A DNA stretch of 64,000 nt from Phoronis australis (Eukaryota; Phoronida; Phoronidae). The notes below the pieces were generated by a model. It did not search any database, was not told the origin of the DNA, and was given only the letters and a program-made list of their open reading frames with translations. The stretch covers positions 1 to 64,000 of the forward strand of contig NMRA01001009.1 in NCBI GenBank assembly GCA_002633005.1, in the 5' to 3' direction. Position 1 is the stretch's first letter. Every line of letters begins with the position of its first letter. The translations under genes were made by a program, and so were the position numbers. Below, one piece after another: positions 34,001 to 40,830 of this stretch.

Positions 34001-37000
34001 CGCCCAATGTATCATTTGGACGCCCACTGTCAATCGTACCTTTCAAGTTTGGACACACACATTGTAATGATTACTAGGAAGCCTAGACATATACCGTAGT
34101 TGAAAGGTGAAGTGAGCTCACAGTGGGGGTTCTGTATAGATGTACATATGAAGTATATATAATGTTGCCATGTTCATATTTGGTTGAGCATACATTTCAT
34201 GCATTACCAGAATTGGTTGTCAAAGTTCTTTCTACTGCTGGCCATGCTCCCAGTGGTTTTAGCTCCACAGGGCATTACACAATGTGTGTGTGTGTGTGCG
34301 TGTGTGGGCTTCATACCTTAGTGCAACTCCAAACTGGTGTTTCAGAGCTGTAACTTCATGATTTTCATCTTTTTTTTTAAAACATCAAAAGCGAAATAAA
34401 TGTCATTATTTTAATACAGTGTTGTGCCACAAGAATATGCCCATTTAATTGTTTTGAGTTTGCGCTCATTTCAATGTGCGTTTTAACGTTTTAATATTGA
34501 ACGGCAGTGACACCTCTTGCCAAAATATAAATCACGCATCATATGTGTATTTTTCTTGTTTTGTAACTGCAGCTCTGAAGACTCATTTTACACAATATTA
34601 AAGCAAATTAAAATGATATGACAAACTTATAACATCAATTTGAGTTGAGATCACCAAAAACATAGTGCACACATCGTTTAACCAATATCTCTAATATTTC
34701 TTTGGTAAGCTACTTGGCTGATTTCATCAATTCAGATGTAAAAGTCTGAGTCTATGCATTTTTTTGTAAAAAAGCTCACTACAGAAGGCCATTTTGTAAA
34801 TTTAGATGTAAAAACCTTGGTCACTACACATTTTTTGTAAAAAAAATCCGTGTATGGGGGGTTGCTGGTGAACGGTCCTGGGGTGGGGGTTTACGCATCG
34901 GAATCAAGGATGCCCTAGAATATCGGGAACCCATTTTGGACACCCTATTTTCGAAATCCTGGATAAAGGCTGTTACCTTTCTACTATCAGAAAATATATA
35001 TACTTTTATTGAGTTAACATATTTAGTAATTTGTAGATATTTTGCTAAGTACAAAGACTTGTCAGTAAGATCATGCATAATCCTAACCGAGATTCAACAT
35101 GTTGAGTTGTATACAACTATTTACTGGTCACAGCCACCAACTTACATTGGTGCAGTTTCTGTAATGTTCTCTTACTCATCTCCGATAACTATCATCTTCC
35201 TCCACATCTACAGCATGGTTTCTACCTCTCCTGTTGGTGTCTGTACTTCCTGTGTCATGTTTTGCAGAGTGTGTTTACTAATCACCTCTCACAACCACCA
35301 ACTTGCACGTGTCTACAGTTTCTGTATGATGTTTTGCAGAGTGTGTTTACTAATCACCTCTCACAACCACCAACTTGCACGTGTCTACAGTTTCTGTATG
35401 ATGTTTTGCAGAGTGTGTTTACTAATCACCTCTCACAACCACCAACTTGCACGTGTCTACAGTTTCTGTGTCATGTTTTGCAGAGTGTGGTTACTACTCG
35501 CCTCCAGCCACCACCATCTTCCTCATATTTCTCATCTTTGAGGGTCTTCTCTTTGGCATTTTCACGGCTATCATGTGCTGCACCCAACTACAGGCCATCT
35601 GTGAGGATGAAACAGTAAGTTGAAGGCACTAAAGCATTTTTATGCACCCACATATTTGTACGTGGGTGCATATTAGCGTCATCTCTGTCTTGGCGTCCGA
35701 GAGTCTGGTGTCCACAGCTGTACGCCCTCAACCCTCACAAAAACTTGATGAGATTTGAAAGATGTGTGCTTATTGAGATAAAGACGAATTTTGGTCAGAT
35801 CTGACTACCGGTGTGCCTCCTAGTGTCAATTTTATTTTTTTACGTTTACCTCTGTCTGTATCTTCAAAGGATCTCAAAGGATTTTCATGATTTTTGGCAC
35901 ATAGGCATCAAATAGTGAGATGACGCTATCGTTTTGTTTTCAGATAGATTTGAGGTATTTTGTGCCTCCTAGTGGCCATTTTTACTGATTTCGAGTATGG
36001 TTTTTGGTGTCAGCCCCTCTATCAACCAAACCATTCTAAGGATGATTGTGAAAATTGGCATATATGCTCTTAGTGTGAAGACAATGATTTACCGACGACT
36101 TCGACTTCTGTGGCGCCTCCTAGTGGCTGTTTTGTTAGTTTCGCCCATAGTTGTATCTCCTAAAACCCATTTCATGATCTTTATTGAATTAAGCAAGTGC
36201 ATTTATATGAAGTTGACAATGGCCAGTGATGACTTTCAGACAGATCCGACGAAATCTGTTCACCCTAGTGGCAATTTTGTTTTTTTCCGTTTTCCTATAT
36301 GCCTCAGAAGTTCCTTCATGGATTTTTATGAAATTGAATAAATAGCTTTCTATTAAAAAAATGATGACATGTTCCCGTTATTGGATGCATTTGACGTATT
36401 TTACGCCATCTAGTAGCTATTTTTATGATACAAATAAACACCCCTAGAAGCACACCATTTGCGGTGTATTCGTGGGTGCATTTCAATGCTCCGCGTTGCT
36501 TTTGTTTTTTTTATTTTTGTGATCATTGTGAAGTAGGGTACTAGACTTCATTGCGCAGCTTTGTGAAACTGCCCAAAATCGGGACTTGACTATATTTAGG
36601 CTTTGTTTACACTCAAAATGATGTTTTATTTTTCTATCATTTTATATTGATTTTGAGCTCCTTGATTTTGGCACTTAGCACCATGATTTGACACTTACCT
36701 CCATAATTTGGGCACTTAGCACCATGATGTGGCCACTTAGCACCATGATGTGGCCACTTAGCACCATGATTTGGGCATTTAGCACCATGATTTGGCCACT
36801 TAGCACCATGATTTGGGCATTTAGCACCATGATTTGGCCATTTAGCACCATGATTTTAACACCTCCCATTAAGTGATGTAGTCTCAATACTAAGTGATTT
36901 TGAATCTTTATCTTGCATTTTATATTTCAAGACTTATTTTAGTTTGTATTATGGTTTATAATTTTAGTTCAAAAGTGACATTACCCAATTAGAGTTAGAG

Positions 37001-37304
37001 CCATTGAATGTATTTTAAAAACTATTTGACAATCATTTGAAAAAATGAGATGCATACGCCGCTATTAAATACCAATTATTGTTAGTTTGTTAACGTAAAA
37101 ACAATTGTACACAAAACACAAATTCATCATCCATGTTTCTGATAGGGAATTGAATCGCTCAAGCAGGAAGAAGCATTGTGGGAGAAGAAGTCCAGGTGGA
37201 TGAGCCTGAAGGCAGTGTTTGGACATCCCTTCTCTCTCAGCTGGTTCTCGCCTTTTTCCACGCCTGTATTTGGCAAGGCTCAATCATACCAGTACACTGT
37301 TTAG
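12708..37304 (+). CDS. ZDHHC3/7-type palmitoyltransferase, six-exon gene span (start exon not identified)
   Basis: The six exons below join to 313 codons with consistent phases (0, 2, 0, 1, 0) and canonical GT-AG borders. The product is a DHHC S-acyltransferase: it moves a fatty acyl group from acyl-CoA to protein cysteines through an acyl-enzyme on the DHHC cysteine. Relatives (ZDHHC3/GODZ, ZDHHC7) act mainly at the Golgi. Numbered from the first visible residue, membrane segments are near 56-80, 90-107, 187-212 and 228-250. TDPG is at 114-117, the Cys/His-rich domain at 143-177 and DHHC at 168-171 with catalytic Cys171. TGIE at 261-264 occupies the place of the TTxE motif. The length matches the roughly 300-residue vertebrate members. 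The N-terminus is longer, with a basic and Cys-rich stretch. Introns are 10.05, 3.0, 4.5, 4.6 and 1.5 kb. Confidence 0.93.
14673..14685. other. overlapping XhoI-NotI sites (polylinker-like)
   Basis: CTCGAGCGGCCGC in an otherwise A+T-rich stretch. With its flanks it reads TGCTCGAGCGGCCGC, identical over 15 bases to polylinkers of common cloning vectors as I remember them. It may be natural; no longer vector match is visible on either side. Confidence 0.4.
15712..16350 (-). pseudogene. possible decayed coding remnant, family not recognised
   Basis: Minus-strand frames of 100 codons (16048-16350) and 60 codons (15712-15894) lie in the same direction with a codon-like stretch between them ([20 protein letters not shown] in another frame). 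The text looks more protein-like than neighbouring intron DNA, but no family is recognised and stops and frame shifts interrupt it. It could be an old retrocopy or transposon gene; chance open frames are also possible. Confidence 0.25.
17790..18130 (-). pseudogene. decayed transposon-type zinc-ribbon protein fragment
   Basis: On the minus strand the text reads [17 protein letters not shown], then [15 protein letters not shown]. After a one-base frame shift it reads [10 protein letters not shown] and [10 protein letters not shown]. The acidic/Ser-rich linker followed by a CxxCG ribbon resembles multi-copy proteins of fish and invertebrates that I associate with DNA transposons. The assignment rests on pattern memory only. 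Stops and the frame shift make it non-functional. Confidence 0.35.
18425..18985 (+). repeat. dispersed repeat, plus-strand copy (inverted partner 33905-34990)
   Basis: Starts CCTTTATCCAGGATTTTGAA, continues through a pyrimidine-rich CCCTCCACCCCC stretch, TTTTACAAAAAAATGCATAG and TTTTTACATCTAA blocks, then a block of GGGCGTCC / AAATGATACATTGGGCGTCC units. It ends GTACGCTGCATAAAGGCCTG. The same blocks, in the same order, occur on the minus strand at 33905-34990. Here the GGGCGTCC block is expanded by local duplication. Confidence 0.8.
18685..18713. repeat. perfect 13-base inverted repeat with 3-base loop
   Basis: ACAATGCATATAC, TTT, GTATATGCATTGT: a perfect hairpin of 13-base arms inside the dispersed repeat. 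It is not conserved in the inverted partner, so it is probably local. Confidence 0.8.
22250..22549 (-). CDS. 99-codon minus-strand frame with CxxC, unrecognised
   Basis: The frame reads [20 protein letters not shown], then [17 protein letters not shown] and [10 protein letters not shown]. The spacing of CNFC and a later C...C, with a helical Leu/Lys-rich middle, would suit a small zinc-binding domain of a transposon protein. No promoter or splice context is visible, and it lies antisense within intron 1. A chance frame cannot be excluded. Confidence 0.25.
   Translation of the reverse strand: MYWTSQRLKTICNFCKISLKTKQRDLPKLSNLKTILKYIKEQRRLQNDSGENDGKWICVAMTCQPRIIKTDTIIKFEGEGTLHRRFWVQTNLIREWKID
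22924..23058. repeat. minisatellite, 14-base unit, nine to ten copies
   Basis: Unit GTAATGTTACCGCT with GAA and TTG variants. It is followed by an isolated N at 23059 and ends 51 bases before exon B, close to where the branch point and pyrimidine tract should be. Confidence 0.9.
23110..23234 (+). CDS. palmitoyltransferase exon B: TDPG motif end and first zinc ligands
   Basis: Acceptor CTTTACAG, donor TGTAG|GTAAGT (phase 2). It encodes [20 protein letters not shown], then [15 protein letters not shown] and ERAHHC. The opening G completes the TDPG motif; VPKGNATKE matches vertebrate ZDHHC3/7 (VPKGNATKE). KCPKC and HHC supply the first Cys/His ligands of the DHHC zinc domain. The last 40 or so bases plus the donor are the template of the 60-base array that follows. 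Confidence 0.95.
23235..23660 (+). repeat. minisatellite of 60-base units derived from exon B and its donor
   Basis: Seven tandem copies follow exon B, each matching the exon's TGTGTTAGTATAAAG...AGAGAGGG...CATTGTAG end plus GTAAGTCATC and a short intron piece. Spacing is 60 bases, apart from one copy three bases short. AGGTAAGT is intact in copies 1-4 (donor bases at 23293, 23352, 23412, 23472), changed to GGTTAGT in copy 5 and GGTAATT in copy 6, and destroyed in copy 7. Copies 2-5 are almost identical; copies 6 and 7 are more diverged but keep CCATTG, closer to the exon. Confidence 0.95.
23656..23890. repeat. three-copy tandem repeat, about 70-95-base unit
   Basis: Three diverged units, each GTTC(A/G)CC(T/A)AGT...GAGG(G/A)TAC followed by AACATGACT or AACATCACT, then TCAGTGT or TCGGTGT and TTATCC. 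It follows directly on the 60-base array. Confidence 0.75.
24130..24330 (+). mobile_element. degenerate tRNA-derived SINE-like unit
   Basis: GCTAGTGGTTATTGCCGTCT resembles a polymerase III box A region, and about 30 bases on CAAATTCAAATC resembles box B, at tRNA-like spacing. The cloverleaf is not intact and the tail is unclear. A moderate-confidence call on promoter-box pattern only. Confidence 0.4.
25182..25520 (+). repeat. modular dispersed element, truncated copy (CTAGTGGC family)
   Basis: Begins TATGCGCCCATCATATTTAT, followed by GCCGTCATCTCTGCCTGGGCG, then one to two modules ending CACCTAGTGGAC. The 3' end is missing; the sequence runs straight into the 40-base minisatellite. Fuller copies lie at 28264-29372 and 35641-36504. 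Confidence 0.8.
25521..26075. repeat. minisatellite, 40-base unit, fourteen copies, no indels
   Basis: Unit CCTGTGGTGAAGACAATACT plus (A/G)TCACCTTCAGTCA(C/T)TGTTA. All fourteen copies are in exact 40-base register (the last is partial). Two variant types, TATCACC...CATTG and TATGACT...CACTG, alternate across the middle copies, suggesting an 80-base higher-order unit. It ends 160 bases before exon C. Confidence 0.95.
26236..26332 (+). CDS. palmitoyltransferase exon C: DHHC catalytic core
   Basis: Acceptor TTCTCTTGCAG, donor TTTACA|GTAAGT (phase 0). The first T completes the split Ser codon. It encodes [20 protein letters not shown] and [12 protein letters not shown]. All expected features are present: CxxC ligands, the DHHC motif with its catalytic Cys, the CPWVNNCVG signature and the start of TM3 (YFVLF). 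No substitutions at catalytic or zinc positions, so the enzyme should be active if expressed. Confidence 0.97.
28264..29372 (+). repeat. modular dispersed element, near full-length copy with gap
   Basis: 5' end TATGCGCCCACATATTTATA then TGTGGACGCA, a near-palindrome; 3' end GTGCAATTGTGGGCGCATTT then CAACGCTCTGCGTTGCTCTT. The termini therefore carry TGCGCCCACA / TGTGGGCGCA in inverted orientation. Inside are modules that each end in CTAGTGGC (28465, 28610, 28942 and a decayed one near 29276), interrupted by the gap. Open frames such as the one rich in [13 protein letters not shown] are by-products of the repeat. Confidence 0.85.
28634..28813. other. assembly gap (180 N)
   Basis: A run of 180 undetermined bases inside the modular repeat, consistent with assembly failure on near-identical modules. 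The true size is unknown. Confidence 1.
29783..30325 (-). mobile_element. Penelope-like GIY-YIG C-terminal fragment bounded by inverted tail copies
   Basis: On the minus strand a frame reads [33 protein letters not shown] and [19 protein letters not shown], matching the region after the GIY-YIG domain in Penelope-like proteins. The endonuclease core itself is missing. The left side has two tandem tail units (GCGAAATCACT...ACTAAAATTG(G/A)CGGATG). The right side (30225-30325) carries the same tail inverted (CTCCAGTTATCTACTAAGG ... TTTTAGTCTCTCATTAAAG). Non-functional. Confidence 0.6.
30816..30897 (+). CDS. palmitoyltransferase exon D: TM3 and lumenal loop
   Basis: Acceptor CATTTCAG, donor AAAG|GTAAGT (phase 1). 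It encodes [20 protein letters not shown] and CVRQDWK, aligning with the vertebrate MYIALSSVHAL...CVRGQW segment. The 82-base exon continues TM3 and gives the loop before TM4. It is flanked by ordinary intron DNA, unlike exons B, C, E and F, which have arrays close by. Confidence 0.93.
31455..31604 (+). mobile_element. tRNA-derived SINE-like unit
   Basis: CTACCCAGTGGGCTTTAGTT resembles a tRNA box A region. The box B-like GTTCGATTCCCG lies about 50 bases on, followed by CGTCGGCGATGGAGGAAATTT, a body of a kind I associate with marine-invertebrate SINEs. The tail merges into the 44-base tandem repeat. The tRNA cloverleaf is decayed. Confidence 0.55.
31605..31742. repeat. three identical 44-base tandem units after the SINE-like body
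   Basis: Unit AGACCTGCCACAGCAGTACT...TTCTACCA, three copies without a difference, following the SINE-like body and probably duplicating its tail. Confidence 0.9.
32055..32400 (+). repeat. dispersed repeat (TATTTTCTGAAAG family), longer copy
   Basis: Blocks ATTATTTTATGAAAGTAGAA, CCAATCTGTCATTAATTGGG, CTTGACCATGTCTCTTTAG, TACAAATTTCT, TCATTTTTGTTC and GCACAGTATCTGAAA align in order with 51300-51640. No coding content. Confidence 0.55.
32505..32678. repeat. minisatellite, 37-base unit, about 4.5 copies, beside an isolated N
   Basis: Unit CTTGCCTGGTGTTTAACCTG followed by CCAAAGTTCAAACAACA. The first three copies are nearly identical, the last ones decayed. An isolated N at 32504 marks its left edge. 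Confidence 0.9.
33905..34990 (-). repeat. dispersed repeat, minus-strand copy (inverted partner 18425-18985)
   Basis: Reverse complement shows the same block order as 18425-18985: CCTTTATCCAGGATTTCGAA at about 34985, a C-rich stretch, TTTTACAAAAAA blocks, then TGATACATTGGGCGTCC and TACGCTGCATGAAGGCCTG at about 33930. About 600 bases without similarity (34130-34730) lie in the middle, including a TG microsatellite. Confidence 0.8.
34280..34305. repeat. TG microsatellite
   Basis: About a dozen TG dinucleotides, one of them changed to CG. Confidence 0.9.
35110..35483 (+). repeat. minisatellite of 72-base units derived from the exon E acceptor and exon start
   Basis: The real acceptor TGTTTTGCAG (35474-35483) and the first 35 or so bases of exon E are copied upstream. 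TGTTTTGCAG|AGTGTGTTTACT... recurs with acceptors ending at 35267, 35339 and 35411, exactly 72 bases apart. Older, more diverged copies reach back to about 35110. Each unit also has GTCTACAG. The 72-base unit is 24 codons, which explains the long but meaningless open frames here. Confidence 0.93.
35484..35614 (+). CDS. palmitoyltransferase exon E: TM4 and cytosolic start of C-tail
   Basis: Acceptor TTTTGCAG, donor ACA|GTAAGT (phase 0). The first two bases complete a Glu codon. It encodes [40 protein letters not shown] and DET, aligning with the vertebrate [20 protein letters not shown]...SICNDET segment. TM4 is intact. A CC pair directly after TM4 is a plausible acylation site (inference). Alignment places the true start at 35484, because the duplicated upstream acceptors lead into TAA in this frame. 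Confidence 0.95.
35641..36504 (+). repeat. modular dispersed element, complete-looking copy
   Basis: 5' end TATGCACCCACATATTTGTA with GTGGGTGCAT; 3' end GTGTATTCGTGGGTGCATTT then CAATGCTCCGCGTTGCTTTT. CTAGTGGC-type motifs fall at 35820, 35969, 36120, 36265 and 36410, a spacing of 149, 151, 145 and 145 bases. Each module carries a TTCATGA(A/T)(A/T)TT(T/G)G-like block and a CAGAT..GA...(T/C)GA block. No protein is encoded. Confidence 0.85.
36669..36858. repeat. minisatellite, 21-base unit, nine copies
   Basis: Unit GGCCACTTAGCACCATGATTT; later copies alternate between GGCCACT and GGGCATT, hinting at a 42-base higher-order unit. It ends 288 bases before exon F. The MVLS(G/A)QI-type frames are artefacts. 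Confidence 0.9.
37146..37304 (+). CDS. palmitoyltransferase exon F: C-terminal tail and stop
   Basis: Acceptor CTGATAG; it encodes [40 protein letters not shown] and [12 protein letters not shown], then TAG. TGIE across the junction fills the TTxE position. [18 protein letters not shown] aligns with the vertebrate GMKSVFGG...LLWMNPF region. The last residues YTV fit a class II PDZ ligand (hydrophobic or aromatic at -2 and 0), comparable to the FSV end I recall for vertebrate ZDHHC3/7 (inference). Confidence 0.95.
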   Translation, partial: GIESLKQEEALWEKKSRWMSLKAVFGHPFSLSWFSPFSTPVFGKAQSYQYTV

Positions 37305-38949
37305 ACCGTTTCAATCGTTAGGTTCCGCGTTGTGACCGCGACATCATTCAGGTTTCACGTCACATTGAAAAAAGGCGTGAACAGCAGACTCGTATCTGAC
37401 TCTCGTTGGTTGTCCTTACTACTGTCCTTACTACTGTCCTTACTACTGATAGTTTTTGTTCAAGACACATTTCTTCATCTGCTGGAGTCAAATGGAGAAG
37501 AGTGTCATTATTCTAGACTTAGTTGTCATTCATTTAGTTAATGTTGACCCTGGGGATTGTATGCAGTGTTATCACGTTTTATACATTAATGGTTCTGAGA
37601 TGAGTGTAGGAAGCTGGAGGGGGAGATTCTGTTGTGCATTTCTTGATGACAAGTCATACAGTGGCTGACAAAAGTAACCAGCAGTGCGCTAATTCTGTTA
37701 ACAGCAAAATAATAACTATTATACAGATGTAGCGTCTAAATTCTATTCAGAATGGCGTAGCCAACTTGCTCACCTATTAATTTCTTTGTCATCAGGGGAG
37801 ACTACTCTGATGAAGAATTCATCTTCTGTCTAGCTGTCATGACTGAGAATTCAGGGCCATTTTGTCTGAATACATTTGGTCTGTACTGTAAATGACTCCG
37901 TTTCCATTTACTGTGTGGTTCTCATTTGTCTTGGGAAGGCTGTGACTCAAATACAGGATGTACCAAAATGTACGCACACTTCAAATCACAATAATTGCAT
38001 TTTTAGTGATTTAGGAATAAGTTTGCTGAGCAGGTTTAAATTCATAAAGAGGTGGTAATGAAAGGAATTAAGTCTTTAGTTCAAAATAAATCCACTGTTG
38101 ATTAACTTGGGAAGATTTATTATCGTTATGCTTTCTTGACATTTTTACATTTCCAGTAGCACTGCGTGATAAATTATCGTTTTCCGAAACAAAGTCGTTT
38201 GTTAATTTGCCATTCCCATGTATACAGAGCACGTGATGACTCATGTATCGCAAGGTGTAACAAGTCAGAGTTTGGTCCAAGGGAATTAAATTTGAACTCC
38301 CAGCGTTGTGACACTGTATTTTCAGTGCATGGGAAATGTTGAGTGCCACATCAATAGGTAAAAAAACAGCCAAGTTCAGAGTAAGATAACATAACAAAAC
38401 GGTTTATTAAGCCCATAATAACACCTGTGACCTCCATTCCAAAGACAGTGTATCCATAGAAACCTAATGTTAAATCGTGTCTGCTGGTCTAGGACTGGGT
38501 ATAGGGCATCAAAGCTGGAACTTAGAGGTGTGACCACAGAATCGTTTCCACACTCATTAGCTTTAGGTTAATTCTGTTGTTTGGGCCAAATATTGACTTG
38601 ATTATATTCTGTTCACACCTTTAATGAGAGACCAGTAGCATCACATCAATGTTCTTCAATTTAGGAGTTCTGTTCAGTAAATATAATGAAAGAATATTTA
38701 CCCTTAATATAACTCATTATGTCTCATGTAACCTTCACAGTTCCCATCACTACATGTATGGTTACTAAGTTCTGGAACCATACCTGTAATCACATAATGT
38801 TACCATTGCAACTTTACACTTAACTGGCTAATTAATAAGCAAATTTCAAAAACCCAAAAGTTTGTTCAATGAGGAAAACTTGGTCAAATGGTTATTTCTT
38901 GTAGTTGTTATGATGTCTCTGAATAAATGGTTAATGCTTTTCCATACCA
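37305..38949 (+). other. probable 3' untranslated region and downstream DNA
   Basis: No further coding exon. AATAAA-type signals occur near 38085, 38923 and 39339; which, if any, is used cannot be told. A three-copy TCCTTACTACTG repeat lies at 37412-37448. Confidence 0.4.
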
Positions 38950-39150
38950 ATAGGGCTGTCCTCGATTACAAAGCGGTAGAACTCTCCTTGGTCCCAGAGA
39001 TAAAAAAGAGCATGACCTCGTTTTGGAAATCGGGCACATTTTCGTGTTTCTCATTGATGTTGGAAAGGGGAAGAATTTCAGATCATGCATTCACGGGTGC
39101 TTGACCGATGTTTTTTCCTGATTGTAGTTAACCCAGCGAGATTCGAGTGC
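38950..39150 (-). repeat. dispersed repeat with conserved minus-strand frame (partner 60815-61180)
   Basis: About 145 bases match 60820-60960 with many substitutions. The minus-strand frame aligns in both: M(H/R)DLKFF, TS.R, K(M/I)CPIS and RRVL..CN.G(Q/R)PY. Conservation of the frame suggests the source element encoded a protein here. The family is not recognised. Confidence 0.55.
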
Positions 39151-39160
39151 AGCCTCGTCT

Positions 39161-39627
39161 CCAAGCCTCAATATGGTGCTGATCGGTTTACCTATTTGAG
39201 GCTTGGTTTTGAGAAATACCGTCTGGCATTGATTGGCCTTTACCTTGCTGTCTTTAAAACAAAGGCAGACTTTAATTATTTTCACAGGCATTGTTGCTGC
39301 TATTCTTGAAGCAGAAGGCATTGTTTTGGTTATTGTTTGAAATAAAGGTTGTTGGCGTAGGTATTTTCAATTCTTTTTTATTAATAATATCATAGAAATT
39401 AATCAGTTCTAGAATCAAAATACATTATTTTTTGCAATAATTTAGACCTAAATTGTTGCAATATACCGTTAGTTTTCATTTTCACTGTATACTGCAGAAA
39501 AATTCAAAGTTATATTACTCGTGATTTCCCTGCCATGATCGTAGAAATGTGTCAGAATTCGGACACATTTCATTTCCCATAACCAAGCCATAACTAAACC
39601 GATAAGCACCATCTTGAGGCTTGGGTA
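39161..39627. mobile_element. foldback or MITE-like element with about 55-base inverted arms
   Basis: CCAAGCCTCAATATGGTGCT...GATCGGTTTA at 39161-39218 is repeated inverted at 39574-39627 (TAAACCGATAAGCACCATCT then TGAGGCTTGG). The interior is A+T-rich with no coding capacity. No target-site duplication could be fixed. Confidence 0.6.
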
Positions 39628-40718
39628 CTAGGCTAGGTTCCAATGTATTTATGCAATCTTAGATGGCCCTAATACCAACCATGCTGCTGGTGTCAAGTTG
39701 TTGCATTGTGCACCTCAACACTAAAAGTGGAATTTGTTTTTGAGTATACTAATGAACTTGTAATGTTTAAAGGGCTTTGTCTAAGTGAGAGACAAAGTTT
39801 TCTTTATACCCAATTTTCCCTAAAATTTCCTGTTTTTGAAGAAAGTTGTCAACATTTCCTATTTTTTCAATACCTGTCTAAATATCGTTCTAAAGTTTAG
39901 TGCCAGGCTATCCGAAAATTTGAAAATGAAAAACGGGCAATTTTTGGTAATTATTTCTGCTAGATACAATTGGCCTTTACAAACCTTGTATGAAAAATGT
40001 TTGTGCTATTGATTTTGAATTTGAAACGCTGGGATGCATCAAAACTCCCCCAGCTGTTCTGTTATTGGTTTTATTATACAGGGTGTAGTGATTTGGCCTT
40101 TCATTCACAGGTGTAACCTGGTATTTGGTTATGTCAAATATATAGTGATAAACAGGTCCGCTTTCTTACTACTGGTCGTCATAGATTATGTTACTAACTT
40201 TGTTGTGGCTGATGTAGTGCATTTGTAACGGTAGGCGTTGAACGAGTGTCACCGTGTGCCTTGTCTTGGGTGAATTAGTGGCCGAGAACAATGTTATATT
40301 AAGAGTAGACCTCAGAGATGTTGCTTCATTTTACCCACATTCCACTGTGTTGTAGCCTTTTTGAATACTGACACGCGTGAATTTGATTAATATGCATGCG
40401 CGCACCCAGCCTTTAATATATGGGGGGCTCGAATGTCTGACGATGTGGAGCTTTTGCCGAGGAAAAAGCGGCGGGACTAAAAAAACGGAGTACCACCTTC
40501 AGAACGGTGAACTGTGCGTTTGCGCCTTTTTAGTGGACTTTTTGTCTCATTTTCTCGGAGTTCTCGTTTCTCTGGGGCGGACGTTTTTGCCCGCTTCGCC
40601 AAATGGGGGTGCTCGTTCGAGCTGCCCCCCTCCCCTGGGTGCGCGCATAATATGTTATGGTTTTACTATCTTTTTCGTCACACCAATGCCTTCACATTGG
40701 CTGCACTTAAATGGGTTT
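39628..40718. other. no gene recognised
   Basis: A 122-codon plus frame (40377-40745) runs through a GC-richer stretch with a C-rich block. It has no recognisable domain and no splice context, and it overlaps the foldback that follows. Confidence 0.35.
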
Positions 40719-40830
40719 GCTGGTTCCGCCGGGTCAACCAACTAAGACATCTAATTGGTTCTTGATGACGACTTCGGATAAGTAAACCAATCAGATGCCT
40801 TACCTGGTTGACCTTGCGGAACCTACCATT
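40719..40830. repeat. foldback with about 40-base imperfect arms
   Basis: GGTTCCGCCGGGTCAACCA...TCTAATTGGTT and, inverted, AACCAATCAGATGCC...TGGTTGACCTTGCGGAACC, separated by roughly 25 bases. It would form a long hairpin and may be a small MITE. Confidence 0.7.

Larger units (their letters stand above)
30898..35483 (+). other. intron 4 (4.6 kb)
   Basis: GTAAGTCAA donor, TTTTGCAG acceptor. Repeats are listed separately. In 30.9-31.45 and 32.7-33.9 kb nothing is recognised. Confidence 0.85.
35615..37145 (+). other. intron 5 (1.5 kb)
   Basis: GTAAGTTGA donor and TTCTGATAG acceptor, the weakest acceptor of the gene. Holds a modular element copy and a 21-base minisatellite. Confidence 0.85.

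Noticed and set aside
34936-35618. Overlapping 201- and 118-codon plus-strand frames
   Set aside because: They are kept open by the 72-base (24-codon) unit of the exon-derived minisatellite; the text simply repeats, and the real exon here is in another frame.
36675-36887. Repeated MVLSGQI-type frames
   Set aside because: Artefact of the 21-base minisatellite.
40377-40745. 122-codon plus-strand frame
   Set aside because: No recognisable domain; lies in a C-rich stretch and runs into a foldback.
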